Shown piece by piece: positions 23,736-34,433 of a stretch of 64,000 bases of DNA. Positions within the stretch are counted from its first letter, which is position 1; every line of letters starts with the position of its first letter. The position numbers and the translations under genes were made by a program. This DNA is from Schizophyllum amplum. Lineage: Eukaryota; Basidiomycota; Agaricomycetes; Agaricales; Schizophyllaceae. Where the stretch lies: the NCBI GenBank assembly GCA_007026445.1, contig VDMD01000027.1:62001-126000 (forward strand), written 5' to 3'. The notes under the pieces were generated by a model. That model was not told the origin of the DNA, did not search any database, and saw nothing but the letters and a program-made list of their open reading frames with translations.

Positions 23736-24234
23736 GGCGACTCACCGAGAGCTCGAGAGCGAGGGCGCCAAAAGGGTGCTGAGGTTGGAGGAGTACGACA
23801 CGACAGGACTGAGGAGAGAATTAGTAAGAGCCCGAACCTTGAAAATGAATAGAGGGTACTCACGATGCATAAGACGCGAGCCGTCGAGTGCGAAAAGGAC
23901 GTGGATGGCGTTTCTGGTGTAGCGGGCTGTCACTCTTAAAGTGCAGCGAGTCGGTCGTCGGCAGTGGTGTCGCAAGCGTGTCGACCAGTGCGAGAAGGAC
24001 GAGGATGGCGTTCCTGGCGTAGCGGTGGAGCTGACGCGCCGTCGCTCCTGGAAAAGTTTAGTCAACACAAATCAAGCAGGGCGCGCCCTCTTACTCACCA
24101 TGTTGAACGAAACAAAGTCGCGAGGAGCGGGCTCTGCGAGAAGGCGAAGCGGGGCATTGAGGCCGGGAGACGACGGGGAAGCAAAACTTACGAACCACGC
24201 ACCAGACCGGTATATATGGCCGGGGCGCTGCGCA

Positions 24235-24763
24235 TCAAATGGCAACGCCCATACAAAGATCCCGCCGCGACCGATCGCACGCCCGCCGCTCGGGAAATCC
24301 GCATCCTTCTGCTTTGGGACCTCGCCCGAACTTCGTGAACCCTGCGTCCGTGGGACTTGCATCGTGGGCGTGGGATGCGGGTGGTGTCCCGACGTGAACG
24401 ACTCGATCCGAAGCATCGTCATCCAACGTGTAGTCTGAATCATCCTGGGCGAATGAATACAATTTTCACCTGTCTGCGACGATAGGGCGCTTCCCACGTT
24501 ATGCCTCCTCCCAGCAGCTGGTTCGCGCTTGCCGGGCCGTCTGCGGTACCGTGAATGCCCGGTGCGATGAGCTCTCGAAACGGTCCCGCAAACGGCACGG
24601 CGGGCGCGGCTGAGCTGTCCGCGCTCCCGTCTTTGTGTGACCACCGAAAAGCAATGTTGTGGTTGAACATCCTCCCATTTTCGTTCATGTACAGCGACGC
24701 GTCTGGAGCGAATGAATACATGGGACGCCCGCGAGGGTCAGTGATGGTCGAAAGGAACTTCAA
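24235..24763 (-). other. Coding-like block with duplicated YSFA.D.S.Y motif
   Basis: On the minus strand the frame LKFLSTITDPRGRPMYSFAP, then DASLYMNENGRMFNHNIAFR, ends at about 24440. An overlapping frame then reads LYSFAQDDSDYTLDDDASDR. The repeated MYSFAPDASLY / LYSFAQDDSDY suggests a real protein origin. No start codon, no clear intron and no family recognised. Confidence 0.25.
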
Positions 24764-25159
24764 CTTGACGAAATTCGCATGCGCACGCGACGCGGAGGGT
24801 CGGTCCGCTCAGCTTTCGCACGCCACGTCCTGCGCTTCCACTTCGCTTCCCGCTCATCGCATGCTTCCCTCCTACCACCAACGTCAAGATCTCTTTCAGC
24901 ATACTCATAACAGCGTATCCGTGAACTTGGGACGCAGGACACGCCGCCGATCCTCCGCCATTCGCCGAATACCTTACGGTGGCGCGCAAGTCTACGGCGC
25001 GACCTTTCGGAGGCCGTCCGCGGGCTACCTAACGCCAGCGATGGGTCAAGCAGCGTCAGTACCAACCTACTGTGCCATATGAACATGCTCATCAACTACC
25101 GATGAGCGAGATCAGGGTTCTTCCTTATCGTTCTGGAAGGTCGAGCTACTTTGCATGTA

Positions 25160-27745
25160 CAGTCGAAATTCTCGGAATGAATATTGTCAAAATGAATATT
25201 TCTCATAATGGATAGGATCTGGGCGAAAACGAGCGGCACCCCCTCTTGTATGCGGGGAAAATCATGTATCATGAATAATGAATAATGGATAGGCCGTCAG
25301 GGGCATTATTCATTCCGGTGGACCGGACCGCGGGCGCCAATCAAGTGATCGGCTGCCCGCGAAGTCGAACAATGAGCCTTTTCTGAGCGTCGACGATGCC
25401 TCAGGTCAGCCGCAGCAAAAAGCCAGCTGCTGGAATGTATAAATATGACATCAATGGAGAGTGCTCTCTTCCTGCTACCCCTCATCCCCCTTCTGCCGCA
25501 GCTCCCGACGTGCAATGCCCCGCGACGATTCTGACGCCGCTGACGCTGAAAAGCGCCGCAAGGTTCGGACCTCTCACGCTCCGTACAACATCACGAAGAA
25601 GGTGGGCCGTCCACCGAAAGGTGATGCCTCTCGCCCGAAAACCTCCGCGATTCCTGCTGCAAAAAGTACTCGAGAGCAGCTTACCACCTCGGACTGGCTC
25701 CTTGTCTACGCTTTCCGCGACGCCAATCCTGGTTTCACGCAAATGAAAATCGTTGACCACTTCAAGAAACGTCCGGAGGGCGCTCTCATCTTTTCTCAGG
25801 CAACGCTCGCCCGCAAGCTGAAGGAGCGAGAGGCCGTTGAGGCGCGCGCAGTGGCAACACCTAACGGCATGTCCTTGAAGCGTGACCGCGTGGTGACAAG
25901 CCCTCTCGTCGAAAAGGCGCTCGTTAAACTCATTCGCCAATTCGAGGAACGCGGTGATCACTACACGGGCGACATGCTTTCGGTGGCGAGGGGCAACTTC
26001 GAGAAGCAGCTCAACATACCCGAGGAACAACGCCTGGGCTTCGGCAGTTCTCGAGAATCTAAAGGCTGGATCGCGTCGTTCAAAACGACGTACGGTATTC
26101 GTGAATACAGGCGACACGGAGAAGCTGGATCGGTGGATCTCGCTGCAGTCGCGAAGGAGAAGAAGCGTCTGGAAGCCGAGCTGGCACCCTACGCACCCGA
26201 CGACTCCTTCAACGCCGACGAAACCGGCTGCTTCCTCTACGCACTGCCGTCCCGTGGTCTCGCAACCCAGCAGATGCCTGGGAAGAAGGAGAACAAGACG
26301 CGCATCAGCCTGTTGTTCTGCGTGAACGCGAGCGGGACGGAGAAACTTGAGCCTCTGTACATTGGCAAGTCTGCGAAGCCGGTGTCCTTTGGGACAAAGT
26401 CTCCGCGCTCGGCCGGCTTCGACTACGAGAACAACGAGACCGCCTGGATGAATGCGAAGATCTTCGAGGCGTAAGTCATGTACATCGCTATTCAACGACA
26501 TGCTCATCATTTCCTAGATGGATCATCAAACTAGACCAGCGGATGCGCGCGCAGAAGCGCCACATAGTCCTCACGCTCGACAACTTCCGCGGACATTACG
26601 TGTCCTATGCGCCCAGCAACGTGAAGATTATCTTCTTTGAGCCCAACATGACGCCCTTCGTCCAACCATGCGATGCCGGCGTCATCCGATGCTTCAAGGC
26701 GATCTATAGACGGCTATTCTGCCTCTACGCATTGGAACAGCACCGAGCCAACCCCGCAACCAAGGACGTCTGGAAGCTGAACTTCAAGCAGGCGTTGCTC
26801 ATGATTCGCGATGCGTGGGCGCAGGTCTCAGCGGACACAATCAAACACTGCTGGGATCACACCGGAATTCGTGGCGCGCGGGATGGCGGCGCATCGGAGC
26901 CCACCAATGAGCGTGCTCGAGTCGATCCTGGTGCATGGGCCATCATGCGAAGCTACGCAGAAGGTCATCTCGACCGAGCTCAGTCCGAAGAACGGTTGAA
27001 GACTCGCCTTGGGCTGCGTTACAAGACTGAGGACTGGACACGCGCACTCAACGCCGTCACGGAGAGCGAAACAACGGAGGAAGCGCTAGACGCGGTCGAC
27101 AAGCTCGAGCACTCGGCCACGATCCCGCCGATTAAACTTCCGGCCCTCCGTGCGCGGCTCAGTGCATTGGACCAGGCCGAGAAGGAGCTCGGTGACTGTT
27201 TGGCTGAACTCAAGGAGGTCAATCGACTTGGCAGCGATGCCCCGACCGTCGACGAGATTCTGGACAGTAGGGAGGAGCAGGAGGATCCCGAGGCTAGGTT
27301 CATGACTGACGAAGAGATTGTTGCAGAGGTGCAGAGGGAGGCAGCGGGCATGGCGGTGGACGATGAGTCCGAGACAGTGGAGGAGGAAGTGCCGCTGAAG
27401 TACAGCACGGACGCGGTCCTGAAGCTTTGCTCCGACTTGGAAGAGGCATGCATCGAGAGGCTGACTTGTGCAGATGATGACAAGGCCTACCAGCTGCACA
27501 ATTTACTTAGAAGATGGAAAGGGGACTTGAGGCGGGATCAAGCAAGTCACATGTCGCAGTCTACCCTTGATACATTCTTCGCTAAACAGTAGTTACTCGA
27601 ATACATCGCGCGGACGGCCGGCGTGACAGATTCTAGGCGTGTGTCACACCCGTCACATATACGTGACATTCGCGGAATGAATAATCGCTCATAATGAATA
27701 ATTTCCGGGCGGCTCAACCTCTATCCATTATGAGAATTTCGACTG
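25160..27745 (+). mobile_element. Pogo-type (Tc1/mariner superfamily) DNA transposon
   Basis: Flanked by TA on both sides (25158-25159, 27746-27747), the target-site duplication expected for this superfamily. Outer inverted repeats start CAGTCGAAATTCTC, identical over 14 bp at both ends. Inside, the motifs ATAATGGATAG and AATGAATAATG recur several times near each end (25180-25300, 27675-27735); these are likely transposase binding sites. One apparently intact transposase gene fills the centre. Length 2,586 bp. Confidence 0.88.
25515..27592 (+). CDS. Pogo/CENP-B-like transposase (Tc5-type HTH + DDE)
   Basis: Exons 25515-26470 and 26518-27592 (intron 47 bp; GC|A joins Ala codon). About 676 aa. 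The start at ATG 25515 gives MPRDDSDAADAEKRRK; the longer frame upstream lacks an ATG. N-terminal half: basic PYNITKKVGRPPKGDASRPK with an AT-hook-like GRPPK, then helix-turn-helix DNA-binding segments (PGFTQMKIVDHFKKRPEG; LIFSQATLARKLKEREAVEA; LGFGSSRESKGWIASFKTTY). The catalytic triad is FNADETGCFLYALP (first Asp), IVLTLDNFRGHYVSY (second) and PFVQPCDAGVIRCFKAIYRR (third). An acidic C-terminal tail follows. Catalyses cut-and-paste transposition of 25160-27745. No stop or frameshift seen, so the copy may be recent. Confidence 0.9.
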
Positions 27746-27979
27746 TAGAACTCGACGTCTTCCCCTGCATAAGTGGTCACCCAACCCAAAAATATTCGCA
27801 AACCGAATTCGATCCGCGCAGTCTACTCGGATACGTTTCCGCTGCCAGAAACTCCATCACCGGCCCCGAACTTGTTGTGGAACGCGCACAAGGGTCATTT
27901 TTGTATGTGGCGTCGTTTTTGGTGCGCGAATAGCGTTCTCTCCCGAGCTCTCGCTGACCCGCCACGTGTTTAGTACTTG

Positions 27980-28960
27980 TGTATGGACATGTCCCTCGAC
28001 GCCTATGAAGCCGGACGCTCTCCAGAGCTCTCCTCACCGCGCAATGCATCACCCCTTCCCCGTCCTCGCCTTCCCCGCCGCGACCCCAATCTTCCACCTG
28101 CCGACACCTCTGAAACCGTGCCTATTTCTGAACGCCGCTTCAGCACGTGGGTGACGACACGCCGCGCGCCGCGCACAGTACGCGGTCGCAATTGCGCTAC
28201 GAACCAGAACATCCCACCCGCCCATCCGCATCTTCCACCGGCGACCGGTCGAATTCTGCTGTCACCGACTCGGACCTGGGCGCCAATGTACTCAATCGGA
28301 ATGATGGAAACGTGATGGGGGTCGACAGCGACCGCGCTGCGCAGGCCCTCGCCCTGCGCTATTGCACTTCACTCGCACAGCGCATATGCCGCTCATTCGA
28401 CCTGAAAACGCCGGGGCGACGCGCCATTCAATCCATTATAATATTATTTGTTTACGCCCCAGCGAGGGAGGCGGTCGACGAGGCGGGCGACGCGCGCCAG
28501 CGGCGCGCCGCCTTTAGGACCGCCCAAGGACTTCCCAATGGGGTTTGGGCCTGATCTCTTCGTTCAGCTTGCACTCGATTTTCCTGGCGCCTTGTCGCGG
28601 GCTCGCGGACTTTGTAACGCGTTACATGTCACTCATGGCCCGTTGTGGGATGCATATGGCGCTCTGTGCTCGACGCTGCGCGCGACGAGGACAGTGCAGA
28701 GCGACTTGGACTCGCTGTGGCGCGTCGCCCACAGACCGACCTCCCGAACTTCCACCCTTCCGTCATCGACTCTGCGCACGGCCGTCCCTGACCGCAGCGG
28801 TATGTTGCCACTGAATGGAGTGGCGACCGGGCTGACGTGCGGCCCAGGACAGCGTTGGCGAGTAACCATCCCAGCAGCGCCCAATCTTCCGCTCTTGAGC
28901 GCCCAGATTTTGGCCCCAGATTCGCGGCGGCTTATCGGGGTGCGGCCGTCATGCTTCTGA
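27980..28960 (+). other. Coding-like remnant, unknown
   Basis: From ATG 27986 the frame reads MSLDAYEAGRSPELSSPR and PADTSETVPISERRFSTW. It then continues, one frame over, as GDDTPRAAHSTRSQLRYEPE, VTDSDLGANVLNRNDGN and RAAQALALRYCTSLAQRICR. After about 28540 another frame gives PDLFVQLALDFPGALSRARG. Third-position GC is high, as in genes, but the frame changes and no family emerges. CATTCGACCTGAAAACGCC at about 28396 is shared with the repeat at 30890-31095. Confidence 0.25.
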
Positions 28961-29039
28961 CGTGTTCACTGCGGATTAGAATGGGACTCGTAGCGAGGTT
29001 ACGCGCGCGCGCGGCTGGACAGCCGTCTCGCGATGTATA

Positions 29040-30110
29040 AAAGGCGGCGTGTGTAGTGATTTTCTTCAGGCTCCCAACACCTTCTCCCCTTACCATCCTC
29101 TGTCTCCCGTTCTGGCTCCTACTCGCCGTCGCTGGAGTCGCCGAGTGACTTTGACGTGAGCTCGGTATGTAATGTTTCGTTCTCGGTTTCTTTACTGACC
29201 ACATTATTTTAGTGTCTGATACGCCAGACTCCTTCTCCTGTCACTCCCAACACGCAGTATCAGCTTTTGTCTAGTGAGTGTCTCCCATCGGTTTCTCGCC
29301 GATATCTGACCACTCTGAGCTAGTTCTCGCACATCAACTTTGCAAACACCTAGCTTTCCTGTCATTTAAATACGAGTCGAGGTAAGTCAATTTCATCTTA
29401 CTTGTCTTTTACCCTTCGCTGACTCTCTACGCAGGCCTGATGCCCTGAAGCCTATTCAGTAAGTAATTTTATTCAACTCGTCGACTCATCACTGATGCTC
29501 CCGCAGCTTGGCTCTCACCACCATCATCGGCATTCCCCTGCGCCGTCCCAGGCGACCTCGAGCGCCCAGTCATGGCGATATACGTTGGCGAGCTCGACCA
29601 CGTCGTCGTCAAGCCCGCGCAGGACGATGCTGACGGCCAGCTCGCCTTGCGTTGCCATGGCAATACAGACGCGTGCAGCGTCGAGCACCCGACTTTGCTC
29701 GTGCGTCGGCCCCGCGTCTGTCGAGCGCTGCTCGACGTCCTTCGGGACCTCGCGGATGACTTGCTGGCCTCGGGGCTCTCGCCGGACATGCACTGGGCGA
29801 TGAGCTCGACATGCGCACCGATGTCGACGAGCGTCTCGCCGTCGTGATCGATGATTACTCGGAGCCGGCGACCAACTTCAGCGGCGTTGAAGAGGGCGCG
29901 CCACGCGTCGAGAGCGAGCTCGCGATCTCAAGGTACGTCGATCTGACTCACGACATTGATCTCCCGCCGTACACTCATGCTAATTCCTTTTGTAGACGTC
30001 ATGTGCTAGATGCCGCGCTGATTCATCGCGACTCGCCTCTGCTGCTCGCCGTCGACCGCGTCGACGGAAGGGTACGTGCTGTCTCTCATGTGCCGCATCC
30101 CCGCTGACCG
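29040..30110 (+). other. Possible multi-exon hypothetical gene or remnant
   Basis: A TATA-like ATAAAAG at 29037 precedes exon-like pieces bounded by good splice sites: SGSYSPSLESPSDFDVSS (to 29166); CLIRQTPSPVTPNTQYQLLS (about 29214-29271); LAHQLCKHLAFLSFKYES (about 29323-29379); PDALKPI (about 29434-29458); HLALTTIIGIPLRRPRRP (from 29507). Downstream a different frame carries DERLAVVIDDYSEPATNFSG and RHVLDAALIHRDSPLLLAVD (about 29811-30070). No start codon is found in a sensible place and no family is recognised. Confidence 0.3.
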
Positions 30111-30889
30111 ACTCCCCAGACATCGAGATGGTGCCCTCATCGCGTCTCCCGCCCTCTCCCACGGCATCGGGGCTTTGGCGTCGTGCAAGACGACGAGGCG
30201 ACTACTCATGATGGCTGGCAGAATATGCAAGGTACTTATGTCCCTCCAATATCCTGAGCACGACGACGGTGGCATGTCAGGTGTCTCGGCGTCCCGGTCA
30301 TCGTCCCCGTGCTTGCTATACGTCAATGCTGACCATCATTGTAGATTTTCACGACGGCGTGTACAGCCGATTTTACCCGCCGCAGCCGCCGCAGCCGCCG
30401 CCGCCGCAGCCCGCCTTCGCTGCTAGCCGTTCGACACAGCTACGGGACGGTACGTCGCTGCGCCTCGCCGCTGAGGCGCTGCCATACAACAATTTTACTC
30501 ACTCGCCTTCGCAGACAGCGAGGGTCTTGGGCTCACCGCTTTCTTCGCGGGGGACGCGCTAGGCGACGACGAAGAGGGGCGGGAGACAGTCGGCAAGGAG
30601 TGGTCGATGTCGCGTGCGTTGAGGATGAACGAGAAACGAGGTGGCGGGCGCTCTCAGCAGACGTGCGCGGCGGCCCCGAATTTGCGCCTTCGGCGTGGGT
30701 CAAGGGTGTGCTCGAGCTTGAGCGAGTCGACGGCCGCGTCGCAGTGCGCGCCGACGAGGGGAGTGAGTGAGATGGGTGTGGCCCGAGCAACACGCTGGCG
30801 AATATTTTCTGGCGCGGGGCGACGTCAAATTCATCGCCGTCGCCATGAGGCGATGACGAGCTTCGTACCCGCTATACAGGACCATGACC

Positions 30890-31095
30890 AGGACTGTGGT
30901 GAGGCCATGCACCTAATTTTCGCCTGGCTGGAGATCCAAGCGGAGGCGTTTCTGACGGCGTTTTCAGGTCGAATATGAATGTAAATGGAGGTCAATTGCG
31001 CTGGGATCCGCGCCGGGGTTCTAGCGGACAGCGTCGCCTGTCGGGAGAGGGGTCTGGGGAGTGCGGCGGGCGGCGCGCAGCGCCGCCGCCACTCA
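30890..31095 (-). repeat. GC-hairpin repeat family, inverted copy
   Basis: On the minus strand the order is GGCGGCGC TGC GCGCCGCC hairpin, GTCCGCTAGAACCCC, AATTGACCTCCATTT, TTCGACCTGAAAA, GTCAGAAACGCCTCCGCTT: the same block order as 23018-23195 and 23243-23420. Confidence 0.72.
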
Positions 31096-31939
31096 TCTTA
31101 CTGAGGGAGGCGTCGCGGTCGAGGCTCGAGCAATGATTGCGAGTCGAGTTCATCGTATTACGGTAGTGGGTAAATTACGCTCCATGTAATAGATAGAAAA
31201 TACAATGGATTTCTTTGAGTACAATGGACGAGACTTGCGTGAAGGGTCCCAGACCCCAATTATTGAAAGCCCTCTAACGGCAAACACGACGCTACTTACT
31301 CACGGCGGCATGCCGTCTTGGACATTCCCTCCTACTCCCTCGCTCTCCTCATGCGCGGGGTGTCTTGCAACTCTCGTACCCTCTCACCTTCGTAGTCTAC
31401 GCCGGCTCTCGCCTCTTGTGTCATTGTTCTTTTACACCTCAGTCAAGATCGCAAGTTCCGTCACTCCTTTGTGCGTGCACAGTCTACGACACCTATCCGC
31501 CCATATAATCCTTACTAGTGTTTGTAATCTCGCTGTTCACTCACCCGTAACTCGCTGGCCCCCTCCCGCCCACTCACGCCGCGTGCACACGTAGTTCATG
31601 GAAATCAACTCATATTGGGGCTATATACTCGTCTACATTGTGGTACACTACAGACGCGCTCCCGAGGCGATGTGTAATGCGACGCGAAGGGACGAGTTGC
31701 GCGGCACGAAGGTGGAGGGAGACATGAGAGCGGGGGGACGTACCTGGTCGCGCAGCCGATGAGTAAGGGAGGCGGGGGAGCGAAGGGGAGATGAGGGAGG
31801 AGACAGGTGAATGAAAACGGGTTGAAAGGGGAGCGCGCTCCCGTCGCCCCCGCCTCCCTCACTCTCGCCTTCGATTACCCCTCGTCGAGCACGCGAGGAG
31901 GGATGAGGGCACGCGGGGAACAAGGGCGAGCGCGAGAAG

Positions 31940-32060
31940 ACAGCTGCGCTCCACGCGCTGTCCTCTCGTCCCCTCCTTCGTCCCCTCCTTCCTCCTCCCC
32001 TTCGCCCCCTCCCCTCCCCTCCCCCTCCCCTCCCCTCCCCTCCCTCTCCCCGCCGTCGTC
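31940..32060. repeat. Polypyrimidine (C/T) low-complexity tract
   Basis: About 120 bases of nearly uninterrupted CCCCTCC-type runs, able to form triplex DNA or to cause replication slippage. Confidence 0.85.
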
Positions 32061-32179
32061 GCCCCTCCGTATTCCCTCACACCGAGCGCAGGGGTCGCCA
32101 TCAACACGTCTCGACAGCGTCGCAGACGTCGTCTTTGCTTCCTCGCGTACGAAAGCGACGGAGGAAGGGGGTGGAGGGG

Positions 32180-32195
32180 CTAACCCTAACCCTAG
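32180..32195 (-). repeat. Interstitial telomere-like motif 1
   Basis: CTAACCCTAACCCTAG equals about 2.5 units of the fungal telomere repeat TTAGGG read on the minus strand. Confidence 0.7.
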
Positions 32196-32314
32196 CTCCC
32201 CCCTCCCCCCTTGTCCGAAGCCCCACGCTTGTCTCGCCTGGCGCGACGTCTGTAGCGGCGGGAAGGCGTCGTAGCGGGCGCGTCTCGATACAACAGCCAC
32301 GAAGGGGAGGAGGG

Positions 32315-32332
32315 CTAACTCTAACCCTAACT
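32315..32332 (-). repeat. Interstitial telomere-like motif 2
   Basis: CTAACTCTAACCCTAACT: nearly three TTAGGG-type units with two substitutions, 135 bp from motif 1. Confidence 0.65.
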
Positions 32333-32460
32333 CCCTCCCTCCCTCGCCCCCCGCCCCCTCCATCGAGCTGTCTGGCCGGTCGTGTATGGCGGTTCGGCGG
32401 TGTTGTACTGCGCTGCGCCCGCTGGTCGAGCGCGCGCCTCCCTCCGCCGCCGTTGCCTGT

Positions 32461-34433
32461 CGTTCACGCCCCCCAACCACTGGACGGCCCCTTCTTCGGC
32501 ATCCTCAAGATCTCGCGATACACGCGCTTCATCTTGCTCATCCTCCGCTCCTCCTGGCTATGCACCTCGCGCTCGACCGCCTCGCGCGTCTGCTTCGCCG
32601 CGTGATACGTCTCCATCGCGCGCTGGAATTCGCCCAGCGCGACGCTCTCCTTCATCCGCGCGACCTCGAGCTTGCGCCGCGCGTTTTTCAAGTCGTCCTC
32701 CTCGTCGCTGAGCGACTCCGACTCGACGGTGACGCCCTGCTCGGAGCCGGAGCCGCCGTCGGTGGGGTCGGAGCCCCCTCCATCGGTCGGGTCAGAGCCG
32801 TCCGTGGCGTCGGATGTGCGTTGCGCGTGTGGGGTGTTCGTGCGCACGTAGAGATAGGATGATGACCGGGGGTGGCTGGCAGAGGCAGTGGTGGAGCTGC
32901 AGAGGATGTCAGGAGCAGCTGGTAGGGGTGACATGTTCCACTCACGCAAGCGAGACTGCCGTAGGGCTTCCTGAGGCGATGTCTGCCGTTGCCGCGCGTC
33001 TGGCCATCTGCGAGGCCGACCGCGCCTCCGGCCTGACAATAGGTATGCGCATCGGCGCCGTGCCTTCGCCCGTGCGTCCCTCGCCGTCCTGCCTGACGTG
33101 AGACGGCCGCCTGCTAGAGGCCGTCCCGGATAGTCGCCGTCGAACTCGTCGAACGCGAACACATCGTACTCGTCCTCGTTGATCACCTGGAAGGAAGCAT
33201 TGTTCGCGGAAGACGACATCGACGCCGTGCGCGTGCGTGTCGGTGGCTGTGTTGGCGGTGGCGCGGACCGGCCATTGGTGGATGAAGCGACCTTGGCGCT
33301 GGACGAGGCTGAGACGGTGCGGCCGTTCGGCGCGAGGGAGCGCGCGAAGGATTGGTAGGGTGTGTTGCTGCGGGATGCAGTGGAGTTGGCTCGTGGCCTG
33401 CCGAGACGGCGCTGCTGCTCCAGTAAGTAATCTTGTTCGGGGGAGATGGATGGTGTCCAGATCTTGTGGTCGACAGACGAGCGGCTCTCGGGTCGATGCG
33501 AGGATGGGCGGGGGGAGTCTGGCGATCGAGTCGATCAGGACTTGGATGAGTGACGCAGCACGGGGAACTCACGATACGAGGGGTTATGCCGCTGGGAGTA
33601 GCTGATCCCGCGGCGATGGCTGTCCTGAAAACTGCCCGAGTGCGTGTAGGAGTGGCCGCCGCCGTCCCCGCCGCCGGTCAAGCGCGCCATGCGTCGTTCC
33701 TCGCGCTCCCTTTGAATCTCGGCCTCGATCTGCTCCTCCCTGATCGTCCTGAGATGCGCGATGCTGTCGTCGAAGACCTCCTGCACGAGATTGCGCTCCA
33801 AGTCAGACCCGGCGTTCTTCAGGCCCAGCTCGCGGTCGAGGTAAGCCTCTTGTGCGAGCGAGTCGAGGTCCTTTTGCACGCGCTCGCGCAGCTCCGCTTT
33901 CCACGCATCATCTGGCTCAAACTCCGCGTTCGGCTGCTGCATGGCGCGTGCGATAAGGGGGAAGGGGACAGCTGGCGAGCGCAGACGGTTATGTGGGCCG
34001 AGTAGGAGGATGCCAGCAGGCTAGCACTGCGATGGCGCCTATTAGACCCCACGGCGCACCGTGACCACCATGCAGTCGTGACGAAAGTCGGACGCCGATA
34101 GCACGGTTGTGCGAGCCGGACAAACACGACGCGGACACGTGTGTGGAAGGTGTCTGGTCTCCCCGGGTGAGCGTGAATGAAGGCGATCGACTGATGATAG
34201 ATGCACCGTGCTCAACAGCAGCGATGCTGGCGGTGGCGCGGATGCGTTTCCCATGGCACCTTCGCTCCTCCTCGGTTCTATCTTGGGGTCGGACGTGCCG
34301 CATGGCTGGCAGCTGGCTTACACGCTCCTGTATGCCAGGAAGCGAAGACACCGGGGAGGCGAGGAGCACGGTGAGCTACCCGTACTCATGATGTTCGGGC
34401 GATGGCGACGGTGGAAGGAACGTGTCCGTCGCC
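32461..34433 (+). repeat. Segmental duplication, copy B
   Basis: Direct copy of 19579-21526 (see there). The left breakpoint is sharp (CGTTCACGCCCCCCAACCA in both) and lies about 130 bp after the telomere-like motifs. Confidence 0.93.
32464..33942 (-). CDS. Coiled-coil protein, duplicated gene copy B (altered reading frame in the middle)
   Basis: Exon 1 (33942-33573) and the start of exon 2 (from 33518) match copy A. Near 33118 a base is missing relative to A (after DGDYPGRP), which shifts the frame. The shifted frame stays open (LAGGRLTSGRTARDARAK...) and runs straight through what is intron 2 in A. There the intron is 49 bp rather than 48, so the frame is restored at exon 3 (STTASASHPRSSSYLYVR). 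One continuous frame therefore reaches the normal stop. About 95 residues, including the segment with the MRIPIVRPEA motif of copy A, are replaced by unrelated Arg/Ala-rich sequence. It may be a dead copy or a protein with a new middle. Confidence 0.6.

Larger units (their letters stand above)
21527..25157. other. Repeat-rich non-coding stretch between duplication copy A and the pogo element
   Basis: No confident gene. Contains a C/T-rich simple stretch (about 21750-22030), a degenerate repeat array (22320-22970), GC-hairpin repeats (23018-23735) and a weak minus-strand coding-like block (24235-24763). Confidence 0.45.
27746..32460. other. Repeat-rich stretch between the pogo element and duplication copy B
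   Basis: No confident gene. Holds coding-like remnants (27980-28960; 29040-30110), a minus-oriented GC-hairpin repeat (30890-31095), a polypyrimidine tract and two telomere-like motifs. Confidence 0.4.

Noticed and set aside
25482..26510. 342-aa open frame on the minus strand
   Set aside because: It is the antisense shadow of the pogo transposase exon 1, which has the correct motifs, ATG and intron.
30361..30430. CCGCAGCCGCCGCAGCCG run as possible triplet-expansion or protein repeat
   Set aside because: Only about five imperfect units; not linked to a supported gene.
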